Of a stretch of 55,822 nt of DNA, positions 1 through 10,292 are shown piece after piece. A program made the position numbers and the translations under genes. The stretch is from positions 386,400 to 442,221 of the forward strand of contig NW_008246074.1 in the NCBI RefSeq assembly GCF_000281045.1, written 5' to 3'. The notes under the pieces are model-generated. The model was not told where the DNA came from, searched no databases, and worked only from the letters and a program-made list of their open reading frames with translations. Each line of letters begins with the position of its first letter. Position 1 is the first letter of the stretch. The stretch comes from Saprolegnia diclina VS20. Lineage: Eukaryota; Oomycota; Saprolegniomycetes; Saprolegniales; Saprolegniaceae.

Positions 1-159
1 CACGAGTTGCGCAACCCATTGGATGTGGGAAGGGGCATAGAAGCGCTGCTCCTCTTGTTGGCCCGCACAAGTTGTAGCGAGTCGGCGTTGGTCCAGTTTT
101 GTTTCAGGCGGTGGAGGTGGCGGAGGTTGTTGTTGTTGAAGTGGGTCGTCAAACTTCAT
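1..159 (-). CDS. Partial N-terminus of an unknown Pro/Gln-rich protein
   Basis: An ATG at 159-157 on the minus strand opens a frame that stays open for 53 codons to the window edge. It begins MKFDDPLQQQQPPPPPP, a Q4 run followed by a P6 run, and continues into a mixed-composition stretch (FYAPSHIQWVAQLV) that looks like ordinary protein. No domain can be recognised in so short a piece. The start is the first ATG after a region with no consistent coding frame. A 20-bp GGAGGTGGCGGAGGTTG-type sequence occurs twice here (about 112-127 and 161-176), which partly explains the low-complexity residues. It could be a chance frame; the product is unknown. Confidence 0.45.
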   Translation of the reverse strand, partial: MKFDDPLQQQQPPPPPPPETKLDQRRLATTCAGQQEEQRFYAPSHIQWVAQLV

Positions 160-884
160 GGAGGTGGCGGAGGTTGTGGGGCTGGCCGTTCGTCTTGAAC
201 GCGCGCGCGAGCAAGCGCTTGCCCGTCTTGTAGAGGCAGTAGCCGCGAAAGTGGGTTGGCGGTGCATTGGACGACCGACGCCCGTGAGGCTGTTGTGCGG
301 GCCACCATGTCCAGAGCAAGGAACACTCGAGCACCACGATCAGTTTTTAACATTCGACTATTCTCTGATCCCGCGTCTGAGCAGGGCCACTCTTTTGCAT
401 CCTCCGGCAAAAGATACATTTTGGTGCTAGCGAAAACGGTAGTCACCGGTGTCCCACTGTACCCTAGCCACTCATCTGAGAACATGGAGAACCCAAATCA
501 CCTGTGCGTTGAATCATCCCGGGTGGAGAGCAGAGCCGCAGCGAATGCAAACCTGCCGACTCGTGGCCGTGCCCAACAAAATGACTAACTCTCTACTTGC
601 ACGGTAGGATAGACATTCTGCGGTGGTGCAAGTATTACAATACACTTTGTGGTTACCTTGTTGAAGCACGATAGAATCCAGTGTATCCAGTGTCATACGA
701 TATCCTCACAAGTATCCGTCATCGGATCGTCGTTGACGTCAAATCGCTCCCTTGTCCTTACGCTGTGTCAAGTATCAGAACGAGCAAAGAAGATCGCCAC
801 TGGAGCTCGAACCGAGCATTTTAACCACCGTATCGGTTTCAAAAGTGTTGTTTTCCGCCTGTCTGGCTCTCTACGTCGAGTCGC
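160..884. other. Intergenic, no supported gene
   Basis: About 725 bases lie between the divergent starts of the partial minus-strand gene and the kinesin. The frames present have no recognisable motif and overlap one another. This is presumably a shared divergent promoter region. I see no clear element in it. Confidence 0.5.
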
Positions 885-2864
885 ATGGACGACAACGGGC
901 GCATGCTCGTCGCGGTGCGCTTGCGGCCCAAGCTCGCATCCGAAGCCCACGAGCTGGATGCAGTGACCGTGCGCGGCGAGAAGCTGCAGCTGCTGCACGC
1001 GCCGTGGACGCGGCTGCACACGTCGTACCAATTCGACCACGTCTTTCGCGCGTCGGCGTCCAACGCGGACATTTACGCTGTCTTTTTAGCTCCCGTCGTC
1101 GCGTCGGTCGTGGGCGGCAACCACGCGACGATCCTGGCGTATGGACAAACGGGCACGGGCAAGACACACACGATGCTTGGCCGCGACCTCTGGGGGCTCT
1201 GCGCGTCGCCCGAGCACCCACCCTCGGACCTCTCACCGGATGCGTACGCACTCCTTTCTTATAGCAACACCACATCGATGGTACGCTCTATTAGGGGCCT
1301 CATGGGACTCGTGGCCGCCGCGCTCCTTCAGCACGAAGCGTCGCTGCAGTGTACGTATCTCGAACTCTACAACGACAAGGTGTACGACTTGCTCGCCGAT
1401 GGGAGCGTGAGCTTGGAGCTGCGCGAAGACGCGTCGGTTGGTGTCTATGCGCTGGATGCCCGGACGGTCTCCGTCTCGAGTGGCGATGCGCTCGTGGACA
1501 TTCTTTGGCGCGGCGCCGAGACGCGGGCCCACTGCGCCACCAACATGAACGAACGCTCGAGCCGGAGCCACACGCTGCTGCAGCTCACGCTACCGACGTC
1601 CGGGCAGCGCGTCAACCTCGTCGACTTGGCGGGCTCAGAAAAGTGCAAATACATGGCAGGGGACGGCCAGCACGTCAAGGTACACGCATGATTGCCCTAT
1701 TGTGTGTAGCAACAGTTGGTGTAGGAGCTCAAATTCATCAACCAGAGCTTGTCGAATTTAGGACAGTGCATCACGGCGCTGCTCAAGCGCGGCAAGAAGC
1801 ACGTTCCGTACCGCAACTGCAAACTCACACGATTACTACAGCACTCGTTGGGTACATAGCTTTCTCTGCAACCTTGATAACCGCTCATGCACCTCAGAGG
1901 GCAAGGCGCTCTGTGCCTTCATCGTAACACTGAATCCGTGTGCCAGCAACACAATGGAGACGCTCTCGACCCTGCAGTTTGCAGCACGGGCGATGAAGGT
2001 CAAGGTCGTGAGCCGTGACGCCCGACTCGCCAGCGGTACTAGTACGGGGCGCTGACTTCGCCGCATGTGACTTATTTTGTCTAGTCGAGACCAAGGAAAT
2101 TGCAGCATCGACTGTGGTAAAACCTGCGCCGTACGACACAAAGACGTAACCTTGCCCAACTAGTTGCTATCGCAAGTGCAAGCGCTCCAGCTCGAGAACC
2201 AACAACTGCGCGCAGCGCTTGCCCACGTGCGCCAATTCAGCATGTGTTATCACTCATTGGGTATGTAGGAGCGGTCCCAAAAGAGCAAGCTCCTCGCGGG
2301 GTTCACGTCGTTGCTACAAGACACAGCGTCGGTCGAGCGCGTCGACTCGAGCACGCAGGTATAGCGTCTACCGTACATGGGTGTCATGCCTACGACGCGG
2401 CAGATCCACCGCGAGTCGTTTTGCGTGGGTGACGAGGCCAGCGACAACAACATGTCGGACGACGCCGCCACCATTGTCGCGCAAACACGTACACCGCATT
2501 CAAGGAATGGACAAGTTGTCTGATATGGCGTAGACGCCTCGGATGCGTTCATTTTGGACAAGTTGTCGTTGCTCGAGCAGACCGTGCAGCGCCAACTACA
2601 GGACATTCAACGCACCAAGGAGCGCCTCGTCCCACGCACTACCACGGTAGTTGCTTGCCTTTGTGGAATCGATACAAAACCAGTTTCCAGATCCCGGACC
2701 AGATCCAGTCGCCAGACAACAACAACCAAAACGACGCGACCAATCAGTGGGAAGCATACGTCGATGTTCGCACGGGTTTCAAGTACTACCACAATCCCTC
2801 GACGGGCCAGACCCAGTGGAAGAAGCCATCGGCAGCCGGCGACGATAGAAGAGCAGATACCTAG
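885..2864 (+). CDS. Kinesin motor protein with C-terminal WW domain
   Basis: Microtubule motor ATPase. Proposed exons: 885-1679, 1725-1851, 1898-2035, 2085-2116, 2164-2226, 2269-2358, 2404-2488, 2534-2646 and 2691-2864, giving 538 residues with every junction in frame. The motor domain is N-terminal: AVRLRP, the P-loop [10 protein letters not shown], switch I NERSSRSH, switch [11 protein letters not shown], then [15 protein letters not shown] and FIVTLNP. A short coiled coil follows ([19 protein letters not shown] and a second leucine-rich stretch near [16 protein letters not shown]). The last exon encodes a WW domain ([22 protein letters not shown]), which would bind proline-rich partners. 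The tail is short for a kinesin, so subfamily is not assigned. The stop lies inside the antisense coding exon of the deubiquitinase on the other strand. Confidence 0.9.
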
Positions 2865-4460
2865 TTTAATACGATGCGTCAAACCCTAACCCATTGTGCC
2901 ATACGTACGCTTGGCTTGCCAGCACGTCGCCCTCGGATGCAGCAGTGACACTCGCGTCGTCACATGCAAACCACGTTTCCGAGCAGACAAAACTGGTGTA
3001 GTGCCCGCCGTGGACAGAAGTGCCGTGATGAGTAACGACCGCCACGAGGTCGTACACCGTCGGTCTTTACGACATCAGCAACTAGACATCGAGATCGGAC
3101 GTACGTGGGCGTGGACGACGGCGCAACGAACGGGCCCATGTTCAAACCACAGAGCGGAAAGGTGACGGGCGTCGTGATTTTGCGCTGGGCCGCAAAGCGC
3201 TACGCTACATAATGTGGATGGGCGGAATCGAGTCTGCATCAAGCACCTTGAAGTGGATGACGAGCACCAGAGGCAGCTTCTGGAACGAGAGCGTTTTGGT
3301 GCAGTGGCGCGACGTACCGCAGGCGCCGCAGTCGACAACAACGGGCTCTGGTCGGACATACCGCGCGAACAAGGCCTCAAGCGAAGACAAACCCAGCGCG
3401 ATCGACACGTCCGTCATGGGCTCGCGCGCCGTCGATTGGTGGCTGCAGATGTTGCAGACCACGTCCGACCGCAAAACGCCTTCCAACGCCGCGTGCACCG
3501 TCGAGAAGCACGATGATGGGGTTCGACTCGGATCTACGCGCGAGAATGGCATGCTTGAACGCAGTACTAGATCTGAATCCACTGGGTATACCAGATATGT
3601 GCAGTCCGTCGAGAAGACTGAGAAGGAATTCGTGGGCGTCGTGCTGTTTGCAGCCGGCCAAGCGTGGCGCATGCTGCCACACTGCGTACAGCAGGGCGGA
3701 CGGCGCGAGCGGGCTTGCCTCATCCGCACGCATCTGGTACCTCGTTTCAAGCGCGTTCAAGCAGGTCATATATATGGACCTCGGTTACGACGTCGTGGAA
3801 GCGACAAGGCAGGCAGAGGTCGTCGCGACAGCGAGGAGCGCGTCCAAGCTGGAGACGTGGGAGATGGCACATCGCTTGGAGGATGACGTTCATGTAGCAC
3901 GTGTGACCCATATTAACCATGCCCCGCGCTACACAAGAAGCATGAATGCGCGTTGGTCCATCGAGCATGCCAAATGGATCGTACGGAGGCGGTCCGTGGC
4001 AGCCTCGCGCTCTCCTCACGTCATGAGGTGTGATGTCTCGTCAATGGCATGCGCTTACCTCGGCGTCGTTTGTGCTTCTGCCGCGCTACACACGCGATGC
4101 TAAAGATGCCGACGGCTACAAGGCGTGCTACGTACATGTGGGCTGGTCATCGTACACGACATCGACGCATTCGAAGCAGAAGAGCACTTGAGCGTCGATG
4201 AGCCAGCCTGCGCAGCATTGGCCCACCGTTCAGCTCGCACGTCAACGCACCAATGGGGTGCTGGTGCAGAAACGCGTGCTGGCTAAACGATGCGGCGTGC
4301 ATCGCGCCAAGCGGCCCGACAAAGTCGCAGCCGTCGGCGAGGCAGACGCTGGTTTCGTCGATGAGGCGCCACGTGGCTTGAGGCGACGCCTACTATGGCT
4401 TGAGACCGAGCCTGCGCAGAGGCCATGACGCACGGCGTAGAGGTTCAAGCGGGCGCTGCC
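2779..4460 (-). CDS. Ubiquitin-specific protease, USP22/Ubp8-like (SAGA deubiquitinase)
   Basis: Cysteine protease that removes ubiquitin; in the USP22/Ubp8 family the substrate is histone H2B within the SAGA complex. The Cys box is GMVNMGHTCYMN (about 3900-3930), the Gln-Asp box CKQHDAHEFLLSLL, a zinc site CNIC...CGAC, then HFKRFA and the His box GGHYTSFV. Upstream pieces resemble a UBP zinc finger (VCLADGCDFVG, HAFLHQH, VLFCFECVD), which suggests the SAGA subtype. Reliable exons run 2779-2860, 2909-3064, 3105-3199, 3247-3533, 3592-3733 and 3780 to about 3930. The final 48-nt intron (2861-2908) restores the usual family ending AYLLFY; without splicing the protein would end at 2866 and lack it. 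The 5' exons and the start codon are not resolved; the boundary near 4460 is approximate. Confidence 0.85.
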
Positions 4461-4495
4461 ACGTAGGCCGCAGCGGCGAGAGCTGGCCTCGCTCG

Positions 4496-4573
4496 CCCAC
4501 CGCGCGACGTGCTTGCACATTCCGGATAGCAATGCCCACCGCGCGACGTGCTTGCACATTCCGGATAGCAATG
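4496..4573. repeat. 39-bp perfect tandem duplication
   Basis: Two adjacent identical 39-bp units (4496-4534 and 4535-4573) start CCCACCGCGCGACG and end in ATTCCGGATAGCAATG. A further CCCACCG follows. Each unit carries one TTCCGGATA copy of the promoter-type motif. The repeat sits just upstream of the USP22-like gene. Confidence 0.95.
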
Positions 4574-4595
4574 CCCACCGTTTTAAATCCGGATA
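4520..4595. promoter_or_regulatory. Three CCGGAT-type elements upstream of the USP22-like gene
   Basis: TTCCGGATA occurs at 4520-4528 and 4559-4567 (within the tandem repeat) and ATCCGGATA at 4587-4595. The same palindromic core lies upstream of several other genes in the window. Function as a transcription factor site is inferred from position and recurrence. Confidence 0.5.
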
Positions 4596-5474
4596 CGGAT
4601 TCGTTCAACCAATGGTGAATGTCCGTGAGGTGGAGAAACTCTCTGGATCTGGATTGGGTCGTGGCTAGGTGTCATCTCAAAACGTACGTGGGGAAAACAA
4701 ATTTGATTGTCGCATTTCTGAACACAGCTATTATTGGCGAATTGCGTCGATACGAGTAGGTGTGGGAAAATTCTTCCATAAGAAGTTCTTTCCCAAATGA
4801 TGACATTTTCAACAGCTGTTGCTGAGACGGTGGGATATCTACCTTGTTACAACACCTAACCGAAAACGAACTGATCCACACCTCCTTTATATATTTGCAC
4901 GCTCGTCGGTTTCGAGGATTTCTCACTCGACCGCATCAAGGTGCTTGTGGTTTTCATAATTTTGAAAACCACAACCCCCCCTCGCATCGTGCAAGAGCCG
5001 TCGACAGGCATCGCAGTCCGGCGCTACGTGTATGCCCATACGAAGTGCTGCCAATGGTGAGGTACAATTGCTTCGGTGACGCAAAAGAGATCGGGGCATG
5101 CCTGTGTGAACGAGTCAGCACGATGAATAACCGGTGGGACGGCTCTTGAGGGGTGTGTTGACGATCTTGGCTGCTCGCACGATGGCGATCACGACGTACC
5201 TGCCCGATACGACTACCGGTCCTACGTCATTGAGGGCAGGGAATGAAGCAATGACGTATCGTACTCGCCACAGATTTGGCTCTCTTCGAGCATCTCCAAA
5301 GTCAACGGGTCGGGCGGTTGATAGCAAAGCCCCACCTTGCCCTTTGCCCACAATGCATGCACGCAACGAGGTAAGATACAGCAGACTCGCTCGACCGGTT
5401 GCTATGCCACTGGGGATAACCGCTACGTCGTGCGGTCGTGACAGTATTTTTGATTTCGAAACCAACCACGCGGC
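4596..5474. other. Intergenic, AT-richer, no supported gene
   Basis: Nearly 900 bases between the USP22-like gene and the SAPS gene. The part from about 4670 to 4990 is noticeably richer in A and T than its surroundings. The open frames present have no recognisable domain and no consistent continuation. Confidence 0.5.
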
Positions 5475-7651
5475 ATGGCCGACCCAATGGGCTACGTCGT
5501 GACGGCGGTCACGAGCCAGTCGATCACATACCTCTTTGCCCACACGGACCTTCTCGAAGAGTTTCGCATGGCGCTCGTGCCCGGCGCGCTCTCCGACACG
5601 TCTGCGGCCACGCTCCGGGCCTTCTTTGCACGCGACGCGTCGGGTACTCTGCTAGCATAGCAAGGTCGTTGTGAACTTTCTTTGGCTAGTGGCGGAGCTC
5701 ATCACGCTTCTCTTTCTCGAGCCGCCACTCCCGTCCCATCGCAGTGGCACGCCCAGCTACGTCGAATGCGCAAACTTGTACTACGTCCAGTACCTCATGA
5801 CGACGCCGCCGTTTTCACCGGGCATCGTCGAGAGCTTCTTGGCGCCAGACGAGCACCGCGTCGGGCGCGCTACGCTACTGCGTCACCTGTTAGCGTACAC
5901 GCCCATGAGCGCAATGAACGCAGAAGCACTGAGCCGCGTGCTCACGGCGCTCTTTGCGAAAGCCACGATTCCAACGTTCTTTGCCCTCTACGGCACGGAC
6001 GCGCCGGCCTTGTTTGAAGGTACCCCTTTGTTCAGATACTAGCAGCAAAATGGGTGGTAGGGCTGCTCTTCCAGGCCGGGCGCGAGTGCATCAAGGAGCT
6101 CGTGCTGCGCATTTGCGACGAGCTGCAGCCGACGCCGTTGATTGCGTGGGCGCCGACGCCGTACCGGCTCCTGCACCAAATTTTTCCATTTTCAACGACG
6201 CTGCCGAAACGTGGGCAGCTCCCAATGCACGTTAGCACCGACGCCGACTATCGGTTTCCGCTCATGCTGTACACGTGTGATTTCATCACGGACCTCATCC
6301 AGGAGCAGCGACCACACTCGGTTGGGCTCTTGATCATTGAGACCTTTATGACCGAAAGCGACTGCGCGATGGCGCTTGTGGATGGCGTCCTTGACGACTT
6401 GCGCACGCTCCCGACGCGCCTGGCGTGCGAGTCGTACGGCATGAAGATACTCAACTCGCTCCTGCAGGCGCACCACTGCGGCTGCATCGCCCAGCACCAG
6501 AGCTTTGACGGCGACCGCTACGAGACGTGCCAAGGCTCGTTGAATGCGATTTGGGACGTGGTCGCAGCGCGCCTTCCCGAGATCTTGGCCTATTTGCGCC
6601 TGCCGGCGCCGCGCACGTTTACGCTCAAGCACGTGCAGGTTGGAATATGACGTGGCAGCACGAGACGCGAGATGATCCATTTGTAGATTTTGTATTTGCT
6701 GTACCCCATCATTCGCGTCGGGTGCATCCAGCTCGACGTCGCCCTCATGGCCTTTGACGTTGTCAATGTGCTCTTGGATCTGATCGCGCGCTTTCCGCGG
6801 GCCAACATTCTACACAGCGCGATCTGCCGGCTCTTTATCACGTGCCTCGAAGACGCGCCGATCCTGTTTGGCGAAGAGCTCCAGTCGCCGCGCACAGCGT
6901 CCGACCCGCTGCGGCTCTCGGCGCTGCTCGCGACCGACCGCGTCATTGCCGGGTGTGACGACAAGTGGGTGACATGCTACAAGGACATTGCCATGTCCTA
7001 CGATGAGTTTTTCGCGCAAAAACCGGTCGTTTCCGACGAAATTGCGTCGCACTGGGCGGCCTTTGCGAGTACGCACCTCGAGGCCATTCGGCAGCGCTGG
7101 TCCAATGCGCCTCTCGAAGTCTCGGCGGTCCGAAAACGTACGTTGCTCTTTGCATTTTTGTTTGATTTTTCGAGAATTTCGATGATTTTCGATGATTTTT
7201 TATCCATTTTGATTTCACCTCTTTCTTTGTAGACAAGGCGAGCAAACTCATCGAACACGGCGACGTCGATGCGCTCTTGACACTGACGCAAAAAGCTCCG
7301 ACATTTTCTGACATTGGAGCTCCGGCACAGGCGGCGGAGCACGCAACCAGTGCGTCATCGTCATTTTCGCCCATGAACACAGAGGCCGCCTTGCGCCTTG
7401 CACTGGCAGGCGCGTCCGAGAAGGTGAGTCCGCGCGTGGCGCCGCTGCCGTCCTTGCATCTCGCGCTCTCGGAGCTGCACGCGACTGCCAGCGAGCACGG
7501 TCGGCACCGCGAGCTCATCGACCACGCGAGTCCGTCGTGCAAGCACCACAACAGTCTCTCCGAGACACCGCCATCGTCCCCCACAAAGGACACGCCACTG
7601 CATGCCCTCTACAACCCTGAAGAGCATGCGATCATCCAAGGGTTAGGGTAA
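5475..7651 (+). CDS. SAPS-family protein phosphatase regulatory subunit (PP6R/Sit4-associated)
   Basis: Likely scaffold that targets a PP6/Sit4-type serine/threonine phosphatase. Proposed exons 5475-5643, 5690-6019, 6061-6638, 6687-7137 and 7233-7651 join in frame to 648 residues. The protein is an all-helical repeat. N-terminal DLLEEFRMAL is followed by VAELITLLFLEPP. A stretch near residue 370 reads LYPIIRVGCIQLD, then DVVNVLLDLIARFP and NILHSAICRLF. This matches the SAPS pattern in which a line about lowered neighbour expression is followed by a 'dmffkypwNNfLH' motif. The C-terminus is serine-rich and probably disordered. The ATG at 5475 is chosen because it starts a clean frame directly before the first helical segment. 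Other helical-repeat scaffolds remain possible. Confidence 0.72.
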
Positions 7652-7675
7652 TCTCGGAATCGTTGGACTAGAAAG

Positions 7676-9412
7676 TTAGGCACTGGTCTTGGTCTCTTCC
7701 TCGAGTTCGTTTTCGTCGTCGGCCGGTGCATCCTGCTCGAGCACTTGGATCAAGAACGACACGAGCGCGTGGAGCCGGTCTTGCTGCGCCGCGTGGTGGG
7801 CGTCGTCGATCATCTCGGCCTGCGCTGCCAGCACTTTCGCAATTGTCGCCAGCGAGAGACCATGCACATGGAGCTTTTGCTTGACGTACGGAAGCAGCGA
7901 CTTGGCAAACACTTGGCAGAGGTGGCTCGTCACAAAGCACGCTTGCTGGAGCGTAAAGAGCCCATTGTCGAGCTGGTGCAGCCGGTACGCTTCCATGACC
8001 GTCTCGTACGCCTCGTCGTCCATGTCGTCTCGCCGGACCGGCTCTTCAAACTGGCGGTGCATCGCGCGGTGGTACTGCAAGACAAAATCCACAAGCCGGT
8101 CGGTTTTCTCAAAGTTGGTTTCGAGAAACTTGGCCTGGAACCGGTCGCGGACCTCGTATTTCGAGTCAATCGGCAGCCAGAGACTCAGCGATGCAAAGAG
8201 CGAGAGCACGTGCTCGTCGTTGGTCGCATGCGTGTCCTTCTTACGACGGAGCTTGCCCATGAAGAGCGGGCAGAGCTGCTTGAGCCCGCCGAGTTCGATG
8301 AGCCGTTCGCAGTTGCGCGCGTGGTTCATCGTCGCGTGGTCCAAGACGCGCAATGCCGGGCCCTTGCAGAAGAGGTTTGCTTTGAGAAAGCGCAGCATGA
8401 GCTCAAAGCCTTGGAGCGACCGGAACCGGTCCTGCACCGACGAAAGACGCAGCGCACTGCAGAGCACGTTAAAGAGGTTGTGCACAAGCTCTTCCTCTTC
8501 GTCCGAGCTCGGGTCCGTCTTGCGGTACGAGGCGAGGCATTGGAGCAGTTGGTCGAGACGGTCGTCGTCCAGCGCGCGGCGCCCGAGGACTTCGGCGGCG
8601 TCGTCGGACGCCTGCACGAGGATCGAGAGAATCTCGGAGCAGTACAGTCGGTTCTCGGTCATTTCTGGCGACGCGCACGCCCGCAAGAGCACGTCAAGCA
8701 CGTTCGTCGACGTGCTCAAGATGCCGCAGCTTTCCGGCACGAGCTCGGACAAGTTTTCCATGATCTGCAGAATGTTGTAGATGGCTGCACGCTTCTCGTC
8801 GTCGCTGTTGGCATGCGCGTCGAGAAGGAGCTCGTCGAGGTTGTGGCAGAGCAGCTCGAGGCCCTTGTGGCCCATGATGGCTTCGATGAGCGACTCGACC
8901 TCGCCGACGCGCTCAACGTCCGTCATGTCGGCGAGGACGGCCACCACGTCCATGCGGATGTCCATGTTGGCATGGGACAACAGCTGCACAAACATCGGGA
9001 TCGCGTTGTGCTCGATGAGCACGGCAAAGAGCTCTGGGTCCGTCGCCACGTTCTTGAGGCGGCCAATGTCTTCGTGCAAGGCGAGCTCCGAGTCCTACGG
9101 CGATGAGCGTATGCCGCAAGGTGGGTGGTGTACCATGAACTTGGTCGGGTCGTCTTGGTGCTTGGCGCGCATGAGCTCGTTCTTCTGCAGCTTCTTCTCG
9201 AGCGACTGCACCATTTGCTTGACCGTGCGCGCGTTGAGGACAAACTCGGCGCTGTCTGGCGCATCGACGTCGGGCAGCGCCGCCGCCGCCGCCGCCGCCG
9301 GCGCTGGCGCACGAGCCTGCTTCTTGGCCGGGCGGTCGTCGGCTGCTGGCCGAGCACGACGCGGCTTGGCATCGTCCACGTGGCTAAAGACCTTGTCAAA
9401 GTGGGCTTCCAT
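7676..9412 (-). CDS. CTNNBL1: Beta-catenin-like protein 1, spliceosome-associated armadillo protein
   Basis: CTNNBL1 is an armadillo-fold protein that associates with the Prp19/CDC5L complex in the spliceosome. Two exons (9134-9412 and 7676-9094) separated by a 39-nt intron encode 565 residues, essentially the length of the human protein (563). The N-terminus has basic, NLS-like KPRRARPAADDRPAKKQAR and an alanine run coded by GCC repeats. It is followed by ADMTD, SLIEAIMGHKGLELL and NILQIMENLSEL, all conserved in this family. The C-terminus is acidic (DDENELEEETK). The stop is only 24 bp from the convergent SAPS stop, so 3' UTRs must overlap. Translation starts at the ATG at 9412; an upstream in-frame ATG gives an unlike extension. 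Confidence 0.95.
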
Positions 9413-10292
9413 GGCGGCTGGGCGTCGGGCTGAGCGCGTCGAGCGTGTGGTAAAATACACTATTTACAAGCCCTCGAAATCGTGTGCTCCCAGTTTTTCA
9501 TATAGTGTAATATAACACGAAATCCGAAACTATGACACACGCCAAATGGTGTTGGATGCAACTGCTGCGACAAGCCAATACGATCCAGCGGGCTGTCGCG
9601 ACAATAGACAATATTGGAGGGCGGTGTTGCCTTCTGCCGCCAATATGAATATAATGCAGTCCAACGAGGAGGAGGCAGCATCCGTCCGTACCCAGTGTAT
9701 GATCGAAAGGGTTCGATGCATCTCCGCCGGCACCGCGCATTGCCATGACGCGGTGTGGCGCCAATATAAACCGGCGATAGCAATATAAACCTGCGATGAC
9801 GCTTCGGCGTAGATGACTATAGGGGCGAGTGCGCGCTGGCACCTCGGAAGGTGTATGTACTTCTATTGGGTATCACTGTGATGGCAATACGGCGAGGTTG
9901 GTCGTGTAGCGCCGGGGTGCAGCGTTGGTGCAGCGTTGGTCCACTAGTTTTGGCCCCGCGATTACTCGAGGTCGCATTTCGCCCTCCTGCCGCGACTATA
10001 AAATATTGAGCGTTACCAGCTGGCGACAGCGCGCTGCGTTTCAAGTCCACATTATATTACAGCCAATATTTTGCTGGTCTGGCTCTCCCATCGCACCTGA
10101 TTGGCCTATTCCGTGCGCAGGAGTCGATTCAACCAATCAGCGGGTCGAAATGACCTTGAATTTGACCAATCGTATGGAGAAGCTGCTCTTCAAGCTTTAG
10201 CCGCGGGGTCCATCTGGCCACGCAGCGCAGAATAAGAACGCGCTCGTCGGCCCGTCGACAAGCTCAGGACCCTTGGACAGCGGACGACAAGG
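9413..10292. other. Intergenic between CTNNBL1 and the pseudokinase
   Basis: 880 bases between divergent genes with no coherent coding frame. A near-perfect direct repeat CAATATAAACCGGCGAT / CAATATAAACCTGCGAT lies at 9762-9778 and 9781-9797. CCAAT-type motifs lie at about 10131 and 10164, on the side of the kinase-like gene. Confidence 0.5.

Noticed and set aside
7640-7651. GGGTTAGGGTAA as a telomere-repeat remnant
   Set aside because: A single partial unit that codes the end of the SAPS protein; there is no array.
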